Source: Lachnospiraceae bacterium
GTDB taxonomy: Bacteria; Bacillota; Clostridia; Lachnospirales; Lachnospiraceae
DNA length: 5,324 nucleotides
Direction: 5' to 3'
Assembly: GCA_014804185.1 (NCBI GenBank)
Contig: JAAVAG010000199.1
Span: 1 to 5,324 of the forward strand
The notes beneath the pieces were generated by a model. The model ran no database searches. It saw nothing but the letters and a program-made list of their open reading frames with translations, and was not told the origin of the DNA. Below, one piece after another: positions 1 through 5,324 of the stretch (positions are counted from its first letter, which is position 1; the number at the start of each line of letters is the position of its first letter). A program made the position numbers and the translations under genes.

Positions 1-1
1 A

Positions 2-1951
2 CTCTGTCCATGCATGCTTATGAGTCCCATCTCTGCCGCCCAGTATCTCGATCCCAGGCGGGAGCCCTTTGACCTGGTGGTGTTTGACGAGGCATCCCAG
101 CTGCCCACGTGCAAAGCGGCGGGTGTTCTGGCGAGAGGGCGGGATGCGGTGATCGTGGGAGATCCCAGGCAGATGCCCCCTACATCGTTTTTTATGACCG
201 GCACAGTGGATGAAGAGAATCCGGATATTGAGGATATGGAGAGCATTCTGGACGACTGTCTGGCGCTCAATATGCCCCAGACACATCTGCTCTGGCACTA
301 CCGCAGCCGCCATGAGAGCCTGATTGCGTTCAGCAACAGCCGTTTTTATGAAAACAGGCTGCTCACTTTCCCGTCCGTAAACGACAGAGAGTCCAGGGTA
401 AGCCTGGTTCATGTGGAGGGCGTGTTTGAGCGGGGAAAGACGCGCACCAACCGGGCGGAGGCAGAGGCGGTGGTTGCGGAACTGGCGCGAAGATGCCATG
501 ACGAGAGTCTTTCCCGGATGAGCGCCGGTGTTGTGACGTTTAATGCTCCCCAGCAGAATCTTATAGAAGATCTGCTGGGCGAGGCATGCAAGTCGGATCC
601 CGAACTGGAAAAATGGGCGTTTGACTCGGCAGAGCCTGTGTTTATCAAAAATCTTGAAAATGTGCAGGGGGACGAGAGGGATGTGATCCTTTTTTCCGTG
701 GGCTATGGGCCGGATGAAAACGGCAGAGTATACATGAATTTCGGTCCCCTGAACCGGGATGGCGGATGGCGGCGTCTGAATGTGGCGGTGTCCCGCGCAC
801 GCTGCGAGATGACGGTTTATTCCACATTGTGCGCGGAACAGATTGATCCAGCCAGGACAAGCGCGGAGGGCGTTCTGGCGCTGCGGGCGTTTCTGGAATA
901 TGCACAGAGACATAAACTGACGATAGATGAAAATGCCGCCGGAAACTATAAGAATCCGAACGGGGGGATCGCTTCGGCGCTGGGTGCGGCACTGCGGGAG
1001 AACGGATATGAGACGGATTTGTCCGTAGGGCAGTCCGGCTATCGCGTGGATATCGGCGTGATCGATCCGAAAGATCCGGGCAAATATATCCTGGGTATCT
1101 TGCTGGACGGCCCTGTATATGGGACGGCAAAGACGACCCGGGATCGTGAAATCGCCCAGATCAGTGTCCTGGAGGGACTGGGCTGGAGCGTTCTTCGCAT
1201 ATGGTCCATGGACTGGTGGGACAACAGCACAAAGGTGATCGGCAGAGTGCTTGCCAGACTGGAAGAGATACAGAGCGGGCAGATGACCGGGGAAGAAGAG
1301 ACGGAGGAAAACGGAGTAAGAGGAGCGGAAAGGGGAGCCGCCGAGCCCGGGCGCAGTTCCGCTCCGGTATATGCCGCCGCAAAACTGAATGCCGTAACAC
1401 TGCCTGCTGAGGATTTTGTTCATCCAAACAATCAGAAAGATATCCGGCGGAAAATACAGCAGGTGATAGACAGAGAAGCCCCTGTCAGCGAGGGGACGCT
1501 GATCCGGCGGGTGGTACAAAGCTACGGCATTACCAGGAGCGGCAGCCGGATCCAGTCATGTATGGACTCCGTATTAACATCCATGAAACTTAAGACCACA
1601 ATGCAGGACGGGCAGAGAATCTTCTGGAGTCAGACGCAGGATCCCGATACCTATCTTACGTTCCGGGTAAACGGCGAGGAGGAAAACAGGCGGGATATCA
1701 GGGACGTTCCGGTTCAGGAGATATCCGGGGCGGCATACCGGGTGCTCTATGAGCAGGGCGGCATGCAGGGCGAGGATCTGATCCGTGAGACGGCCAAAAT
1801 GCTGGGATATGCGCGGCTGGGAGGAAATGTTTCCGCCGCGGTGCTCTCCGGCGTGGAGTATGCCGTGGCACGGGGAGGCGTTGTTTCCGGCGCAGACGGA
1901 GGGTACGCGCTGTCCGCCGAAGGCCTGGAGAGGATGGATCAGACCATTTAA
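2..1951 (+). CDS. DUF4011/DUF3320-type SF1 helicase with Vsr-like nuclease domain, C-terminal part (5' end outside window)
   Basis: This is the C-terminal part of a large superfamily 1 helicase-nuclease. The frame is open from base 2 (Leu-Cys-Pro-Cys precedes the first Met at base 14), and motif I with Walker A is absent, so the true start lies upstream. Counting from the Met at base 14, the sequence shows motif II FDEAS (24-28), motif III VGDPRQMPPTSFF (48-60), WHYRSRH (94-100, motif IV-like), NVQGDERDVI (216-225) and motif VI NVAVSRAR (256-263). Next comes a Vsr/MTES_1575-like fold (about 315-405) with GYRVDIGV, LDG, RDREI and LGWSVLRIWSMDWW. A charged linker (about 417-465) leads to a DUF3320-like region (about 466-545: EAPVSEGTLIRRVVQSYGITRSG) and a probable helical tail to 645. 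Family members include Hhe, a DUF4011-helicase-Vsr anti-phage protein, so a role in cytoplasmic nucleic-acid defence or processing is inferred. The substrate is unknown. The Glu usual in the nuclease motif appears to be Leu. The family call is firm; the defence role is tentative. Confidence 0.9.
   Translation, partial: LCPCMLMSPISAAQYLDPRREPFDLVVFDEASQLPTCKAAGVLARGRDAVIVGDPRQMPPTSFFMTGTVDEENPDIEDMESILDDCLALNMPQTHLLWHYRSRHESLIAFSNSRFYENRLLTFPSVNDRESRVSLVHVEGVFERGKTRTNRAEAEAVVAELARRCHDESLSRMSAGVVTFNAPQQNLIEDLLGEACKSDPELEKWAFDSAEPVFIKNLENVQGDERDVILFSVGYGPDENGRVYMNFGPLNRDGGWRRLNVAVSRARCEMTVYSTLCAEQIDPARTSAEGVLALRAFLEYAQRHKLTIDENAAGNYKNPNGGIASALGAALRENGYETDLSVGQSGYRVDIGVIDPKDPGKYILGILLDGPVYGTAKTTRDREIAQISVLEGLGWSVLRIWSMDWWDNSTKVIGRVLARLEEIQSGQMTGEEETEENGVRGAERGAAEPGRSSAPVYAAAKLNAVTLPAEDFVHPNNQKDIRRKIQQVIDREAPVSEGTLIRRVVQSYGITRSGSRIQSCMDSVLTSMKLKTTMQDGQRIFWSQTQDPDTYLTFRVNGEEENRRDIRDVPVQEISGAAYRVLYEQGGMQGEDLIRETAKMLGYARLGGNVSAAVLSGVEYAVARGGVVSGADGGYALSAEGLERMDQTI
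950..1228 (+). other. Vsr/MTES_1575-like PD-(D/E)XK nuclease domain inside the helicase protein
   Basis: This domain covers about residues 313-405, counted from the Met at base 14. An amphipathic helix (GIASALGAALRENGYETD) is followed by SVGQSGYRVDIGVIDP, then YILGILLDG, then TARD/RDREI-type residues (TTRDREI) and LGWSVLRIWSMDWW. The order matches the Vsr-like endonuclease domain found downstream of the helicase core in DUF4011/DUF3320 proteins. Asp346 fits the first catalytic acidic residue and Asp365 the Asp of the usual ExDG element. The residue two before Asp365 is Leu363 rather than Glu. The domain may therefore be weakly active, use a migrated acidic residue, or serve only to bind DNA. 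Confidence 0.7.
1409..1951 (+). other. DUF3320-like C-terminal region of the helicase protein
   Basis: Residues about 466-645 follow the linker. The segment HPNNQKDIRRKIQQVIDREAP, then SEGTLIRRVVQSYGITRSGSRI, resembles DUF3320, a short helical domain at the C-terminus of DUF4011-type helicases (family knowledge). A second helical part (about 565-640: EISGAAYRVLYEQGGMQGED, then a glycine-rich stretch) may be winged-helix-like, but this is inferred from pattern alone. The protein ends at TAA 1949-1951. Confidence 0.6.
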
Positions 1952-1981
1952 AATATACGGCGGAAAAAGTGAAATACCGGG

Positions 1982-2009
1982 TTGCTATTTTATAGAAATA
2001 TGTTACAAT
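1982..2009 (+). promoter_or_regulatory. Predicted sigma-A type promoter with extended -10, driving the mannosidase operon
   Basis: The -35-like hexamer is TTGCTA (1982-1987) and the -10 is TACAAT (2004-2009), with a 16-base spacer. A TG at 2001-2002, one base before the -10, makes it an extended -10 (TGTTACAAT). The spacer is AT-rich. Transcription would begin near 2015-2017, giving a leader of about 100 bases before the mannosidase start. It is the only good promoter match in the 167-base gap and points towards the glycosidase genes. Confidence 0.7.
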
Positions 2010-2025
2010 GGCGCTAGGAAACGGA

Positions 2026-2050
2026 GTTATAAAATGATAACAAAGTTAAC
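2026..2050 (+). promoter_or_regulatory. Operator-like inverted repeat and adjacent GTTAAC palindrome in the leader
   Basis: GTTAT (2026-2030) and ATAAC (2037-2041) form a perfect 5-base inverted repeat around a 6-base centre. Three bases later comes the palindrome GTTAAC (2045-2050). All sit 10-35 bases downstream of the predicted transcription start, a common place for a repressor to block a sugar-utilisation promoter. The arms are short and AT-rich, and no regulator gene is in the window, so the binding protein cannot be named. A weak RNA hairpin or chance are alternatives. Confidence 0.35.
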
Positions 2051-2080
2051 ACGTTTTTCGCCTGAAACAGGTCAGAGTCG

Positions 2081-2099
2081 GCAGGGGCAAAATGCCTGC
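2081..2099 (+). other. Small leader hairpin just upstream of the mannosidase ribosome binding site
   Basis: GCAGG (2081-2085) can pair with CCTGC (2095-2099) across a 9-base loop. An alternative pairing is GCAG/CTGC plus GCA/TGC around an AAA loop with a two-base bulge. No U-tract follows, so it is not an intrinsic terminator. It ends 5 bases before the ribosome binding site and contains the upstream in-frame ATG at 2092, which argues against use of that start. It may only tune translation or mRNA stability. Confidence 0.35.
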
Positions 2100-2104
2100 G
2101 GATG

Positions 2105-2111
2105 AAGGAGG
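2105..2111 (+). promoter_or_regulatory. Strong ribosome binding site that sets the mannosidase start
   Basis: AAGGAGG lies 7 bases before ATG 2119, which is ideal spacing. An in-frame ATG at 2092 comes before this site and has no comparable Shine-Dalgarno sequence of its own, so the start at 2119 is chosen. Confidence 0.9.
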
Positions 2112-2118
2112 AAAGGAA

Positions 2119-5100
2119 ATGGAATTTTTAGACAAGCGGGTCAAGGTGATCTGCGACGAACTGAGACGGCTTCAGTGGAAACAGAGATTTCCGGTGGCTG
2201 ACTGGAAGTACAAGGAGGGGAACTATGTGCATCCGGAGGACGCGGAGGCATCAGATGCGCCGTGGCAGGATTTCGACTGCAAGAGCATGCACTGGTATGG
2301 TCCCGACAGACATTACTGGTTCAAAGCGGTGTATACCGTTCCGAAAGAACTGGAGGGCAAACAGCTGTGGATGCATGTCGCCACACAGATCCATGAGTGG
2401 GACGATGCGAAAAACCCGCAGTTTCTGCTGTTTGTAAACGGCGAGGCTACCCAGGGCATCGACATGAACCATAAGGATGTCTTTCTGAGGGAAAAGGCCG
2501 CGGCCGGGGAGGAACTTGTCCTGGAACTGCAGGCATACACGGGAATCCTGCACAACGAGTTTCAGCTCTTTGTAGATATGAGAGAGAGAGATCCGCAGAT
2601 CACGAAACTGTTTTATGATCTGAATGTGCCCCTCTCCGCATTTCCCCGCATGGATAAGGACGACAAGAACCGCAAAGATATCGAGGCGATCCTGAATGAG
2701 ACGGTCAATTTCCTGGATCTGCGGACGCCGTATAATGACGCGTTCTATGAGACGCTGCAGCAGGCGTCGGATTATATCGACAGGGCTCTGTACTCCGATA
2801 TGGCGGGTTACAAAGACGTGATCGCCACCTGTATCGGACATACACATATCGACGTGGCCTGGTGGTGGACGGTAGAGCAGACCAGGGAAAAGACGGGCAG
2901 AAGTTTTGCCACCGTGCTGAAACTGATGGAGGAGTATCCGAATTACCGGTTCATGTCCAGCCAGCCGCAGCTGTACGTATTTTTGAAAGAGCGCTATCCG
3001 GAACTGTATGCAAAGGTAAAAGAGAGAGTCAAAGAAAAACGCTGGGAGCCGGAGGGCGGTATGTGGGTGGAGGCGGACACCAACCTGACTTCGGGAGAAT
3101 CCCTTGTCCGCCAGTTTATGCACGGAAAGCGTTTCTTTAAAGAAGAATTCGGCGTGGATAACCGTATTCTGTGGCTGCCGGACGTGTTCGGCTACACAGG
3201 GGCGCTGCCGCAAATCATGAAAAAGTGCGGTATCGATTATTTTATGACCACCAAGCTGGCCTGGAACCAGTTCAATAAGGTTCCCTATGATACGATGATG
3301 TGGCGCGGCATCGACGGCACGGAAATCCTCACCCATCTGATTACCACCCTGGGCGTGGGACAGCCGGTGGAGAATTTCTTTACGACATACAACGGTATGC
3401 TGCATCCCGACGCTATTATGGGCGGATGGCTGCGTTATCAGAACAAGGATATTAACAATGATATTCTGATCTCCTACGGCTTCGGAGACGGCGGCGGCGG
3501 CCCTACCAGAGATATGCTGGAGACATCCCTGCGCATGGAAAAGGGAATCAGGGGCATTCCCATGGTGCGCCAGGAATTTGCAGGTACATACTTTGATGAA
3601 CTGAATGAGAGAGTGAAAGATCATAAGCGTCTGCCGGTGTGGGAGGGCGAACTGTATTTTGAGTATCACAGGGGCACGCTGACCTCCATGGGACGCAATA
3701 AGAGATCCAACCGTAAGACGGAACTGGGACTGATGGATCTGGAACTGCTGTCCGTACTGACTCAGGATAAACTGCCGTATCCTGCGCAGGAACTGGACGC
3801 CATGTGGAAAAAGACGCTGATCAATCAGTTCCACGACATTCTGCCGGGCTCTTCCATCCATGAGGTCTATGAGGTCACAAAGGAGGAATACGCCCAGCTG
3901 AAAGAGCAGATCGACGCACTGGCGGGAGAGCGCATCAGGGCGCTGGCCGGCGAGGGCGACGCCGTCATGGTGCTGAACACCACCGGCAGCAGGAGAGACG
4001 ATGTGGCGTTTCTGGGCGCATGCGACGCTGCGGCACTTGCGGACGAAAAGGGCAATCTGTATCCGGTCCAGCAGACGGCTGAGGGCGCTGTGGCGTTTAT
4101 CCGGGATATTCCCGCCAAGGGCTATCGCGTGCTGAAAAAGAGCGCGGCGGACGTGCAGGAGGAGATTCCTTTTACGCTGAAAGACAACTATACGCTGGAG
4201 ACGCCGTACTACAGCATCCATCTGGACGAAAAGGGCGAGTTTGACCGGATTTATGATAAGGAGAACGACAGAGAGATCGTACAGCCGGGCAGGACGCTGA
4301 ATCATATGTGCATGTATGAAGATAAGCCGATCTATTATGATAACTGGGACATCGACATTTATTATACGGAGAAGAGCTGGAATGTGGACGGTGTGGAGAG
4401 CATGGAGTGGACGGAAATCGGAAACGTCCGCGCAGTGCTGGAGATCACCAGAAAGGCCAGCCGATCCACCATCACCCAGCAGATTATCTTCTATGCAGGG
4501 CAGAAGAGAATTGAGTTTAAGACTCATGTGGACTGGAAAGAGCATCAGACGCTGCTGAAAGTTCATTTCCCTGTGGCGGTTCACACGGACGAGGCGACTT
4601 TCGATATCCAGTTCGGCAGCCTGACCAGAAAGACACATTCCAACACAAGCTGGGATATGGCAAGGTTCGAAAGCTGCGGCCAGAAATGGATCGATCTGTC
4701 CGAGGGTCACTATGGCGTCAGCCTGTTAAACGACTGTAAGTACGGTCATTCCGTTAAGGACAGCAACATGGCGCTGACCCTGATCAAGTCCGGTATTGAG
4801 CCCAACCGCACTACCGATCAGGAGGAGCATGACTTTACCTATGCCCTGTATCCGCATGCGGAGACCTGGCGCGCGGCGGGCACGGTAGCAGAGGCTTATA
4901 AGCTGAACCAGCCCCTGAGAGCGGCGTCCGGAGCCCAGGGCGGCTGTGAGGATGTTTCCTTTGCGTCTGTGGATGCGGGCAATGTGATTCTGGAGACGAT
5001 AAAGAGAGCGGAGGACGGACAGGGTGTGGTTCTTCGTATGTACGAGTCCGAGAACGCGTACACCCGGACGAATGTGACGGTAAACACAGAATTTACAAAA

Positions 5101-5211
5101 GCGTATGTATGTAATCTTCTGGAGGAAGAGGAGCAGGAAGCACCTGTATCCGAGGGAAAGATTGCGGTGACGCTGAAACCTTTCGAGGTAGTGACGCTGA
5201 AGCTTGTTTAA
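2119..5211 (+). CDS. Alpha-mannosidase, glycoside hydrolase family 38, cytoplasmic
   Basis: This enzyme hydrolyses terminal alpha-linked mannose with retention of configuration and needs a metal, normally zinc (family knowledge). From ATG 2119 the protein is 1030 residues, a normal size for the Ams1/MAN2C1-like branch. It has no signal peptide or membrane segment, so it should act in the cytoplasm on imported oligosaccharides. Domains in order are: an N-terminal beta-sandwich (about 35-170, with WYGPDRHYWF at 59-68); the GH38 catalytic domain (about 234-500); the helical middle domain (about 510-600); and C-terminal beta domains (about 690-1030). HTHIDVAW supplies metal ligands His243 and Asp245. 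LPDVFGY supplies the nucleophile Asp355. YGFGDGGGGPT lies at 453-463. QFHDILPGSS supplies His572, the expected further metal ligand. It probably forms an operon with the GH2 gene 18 bases downstream. Linkage specificity cannot be read from the sequence. Confidence 0.95.
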   Translation: MEFLDKRVKVICDELRRLQWKQRFPVADWKYKEGNYVHPEDAEASDAPWQDFDCKSMHWYGPDRHYWFKAVYTVPKELEGKQLWMHVATQIHEWDDAKNPQFLLFVNGEATQGIDMNHKDVFLREKAAAGEELVLELQAYTGILHNEFQLFVDMRERDPQITKLFYDLNVPLSAFPRMDKDDKNRKDIEAILNETVNFLDLRTPYNDAFYETLQQASDYIDRALYSDMAGYKDVIATCIGHTHIDVAWWWTVEQTREKTGRSFATVLKLMEEYPNYRFMSSQPQLYVFLKERYPELYAKVKERVKEKRWEPEGGMWVEADTNLTSGESLVRQFMHGKRFFKEEFGVDNRILWLPDVFGYTGALPQIMKKCGIDYFMTTKLAWNQFNKVPYDTMMWRGIDGTEILTHLITTLGVGQPVENFFTTYNGMLHPDAIMGGWLRYQNKDINNDILISYGFGDGGGGPTRDMLETSLRMEKGIRGIPMVRQEFAGTYFDELNERVKDHKRLPVWEGELYFEYHRGTLTSMGRNKRSNRKTELGLMDLELLSVLTQDKLPYPAQELDAMWKKTLINQFHDILPGSSIHEVYEVTKEEYAQLKEQIDALAGERIRALAGEGDAVMVLNTTGSRRDDVAFLGACDAAALADEKGNLYPVQQTAEGAVAFIRDIPAKGYRVLKKSAADVQEEIPFTLKDNYTLETPYYSIHLDEKGEFDRIYDKENDREIVQPGRTLNHMCMYEDKPIYYDNWDIDIYYTEKSWNVDGVESMEWTEIGNVRAVLEITRKASRSTITQQIIFYAGQKRIEFKTHVDWKEHQTLLKVHFPVAVHTDEATFDIQFGSLTRKTHSNTSWDMARFESCGQKWIDLSEGHYGVSLLNDCKYGHSVKDSNMALTLIKSGIEPNRTTDQEEHDFTYALYPHAETWRAAGTVAEAYKLNQPLRAASGAQGGCEDVSFASVDAGNVILETIKRAEDGQGVVLRMYESENAYTRTNVTVNTEFTKAYVCNLLEEEEQEAPVSEGKIAVTLKPFEVVTLKLV

Positions 5212-5215
5212 ATTC

Positions 5216-5222
5216 AGGGAGG
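5216..5222 (+). promoter_or_regulatory. Ribosome binding site of the GH2 gene
   Basis: AGGGAGG lies 7 bases before ATG 5230, inside the 18-base gap after the mannosidase stop. It supports start 5230 and coupled expression of the two genes. There is no room for a separate promoter or terminator. Confidence 0.85.
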
Positions 5223-5229
5223 TATCGGG

Positions 5230-5324
5230 ATGATCGTTCCAAAACATTTTGAAAATCCGGAGGTGCTGCATGAAAACACCGCACCCGACCGGGCTTATTA
5301 CATTCCATGCGGCGAAAGACGGGA
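5230..5324 (+). CDS. Glycoside hydrolase family 2, probable beta-galactosidase, N-terminal fragment (3' end outside window)
   Basis: Only the first 31 codons are present, too few to appear as a full gene. The translation begins MIVPKHFENPEVLHENTAPD, followed by RAYYIPCGERR. The pattern 'NPEVLHEN-x-x-P-x-RAYYIP' is characteristic of the N-terminus of LacZ-type GH2 beta-galactosidases, where it precedes the jelly-roll sugar-binding domain (family knowledge). There is no signal peptide, so the product is probably cytoplasmic like the mannosidase. The catalytic glutamates lie outside the window. Other GH2 activities cannot be excluded from 31 residues. The short gap and strong ribosome binding site place it in the mannosidase operon. 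Confidence 0.8.
   Translation, partial: MIVPKHFENPEVLHENTAPDRAYYIPCGERR

Noticed and set aside
645..1130. A 161-codon minus-strand frame opposite the helicase.
   Set aside because: Its Pro/Arg/Ser/His-rich composition is typical of the antisense of a GC-rich gene. The sense strand carries conserved helicase and nuclease motifs across the same bases.
2001..2030. A catabolite-repression (CcpA cre) site in the mannosidase promoter.
   Set aside because: The gap was scanned for a TGNAARCGNWWWCA-like match and none was good enough. The nearby sequences lack the central CG in the right context.
1785..2105. A 106-codon + strand frame overlapping the helicase 3' end and the intergenic gap.
   Set aside because: It is out of frame with the helicase over most of its length, has no suitable ribosome binding site and resembles no family. 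It also crosses the predicted promoter.
2092..2118. A nine-residue N-terminal extension of the mannosidase from ATG 2092.
   Set aside because: This ATG has no good ribosome binding site of its own and lies in a possible hairpin. The AAGGAGG at 2105-2111 is perfectly spaced for ATG 2119.
3484..3501. A GGC repeat run (GACGGCGGCGGCGGC) as a possible microsatellite.
   Set aside because: It encodes the conserved GDGGGG loop of GH38 enzymes, so protein function explains it.
2251..4710. An 819-codon open frame on the minus strand, opposite the mannosidase.
   Set aside because: It shares codon boundaries with the mannosidase, so its stops would require sense TTA, CTA or TCA codons, which this CTG-preferring gene avoids. 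It ends exactly at a sense TCA (2251-2253). Its His/Gln/Leu-rich product resembles no family, while the sense strand encodes clear GH38 motifs.
4726..5271. A 181-codon minus-strand frame spanning the mannosidase 3' end and the GH2 start.
   Set aside because: It is a shadow of two well-supported genes on the opposite strand, with a low-complexity Arg/Leu-rich product and no family resemblance.

Overview
The window looks like a chromosomal segment of a gut-type Firmicute, most likely a Lachnospiraceae/Clostridia member. The base composition is moderately GC-rich (roughly half or slightly more, judged by eye). Genes are preceded by strong AAGGAGG-type ribosome binding sites, and CTG is strongly preferred for leucine. 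The two glycoside hydrolases resemble Firmicute versions. The taxonomic call is an inference from style and family resemblance, not from a marker gene.

Three genes lie on the + strand. (1) Bases 2-1951 are the 3' part of a very large superfamily 1 helicase. The reading frame is open through the left edge, so the N-terminal part with Walker A is outside the window. What is present is helicase motifs II to VI, then a Vsr/MTES_1575-like PD-(D/E)XK nuclease-fold domain, a charged linker, and a DUF3320-type C-terminal region. This is the architecture of DUF4011-helicase-Vsr proteins, a group that includes the anti-phage protein Hhe. (2) Bases 2119-5211 encode a complete, cytoplasmic GH38 alpha-mannosidase of 1030 residues with all recognisable catalytic and zinc-binding motifs. 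(3) Bases 5230-5324 are the first 31 codons of a GH2 beta-galactosidase-like enzyme that runs off the right edge.

Between genes 1 and 2 is a 167-base gap with no gene. It carries a good sigma-A type promoter with an extended -10 (TGTTACAAT), an operator-like inverted repeat just downstream of the expected transcription start, a small hairpin, and a strong ribosome binding site that fixes the mannosidase start at 2119. The mannosidase and the GH2 enzyme are separated by 18 bases and are almost certainly co-transcribed. Together they suggest intracellular trimming of mannose- and galactose-containing oligosaccharides, such as those derived from host N-glycans (inference). No convincing intrinsic terminator separates the helicase gene from this operon.

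The most unusual part is the helicase-nuclease. It is a candidate defence protein next to a sugar-utilisation operon, and its nuclease domain seems to lack a catalytic glutamate. No entirely new system is evident. No RNA genes, CRISPR arrays, insertion sequences or attachment sites were seen.
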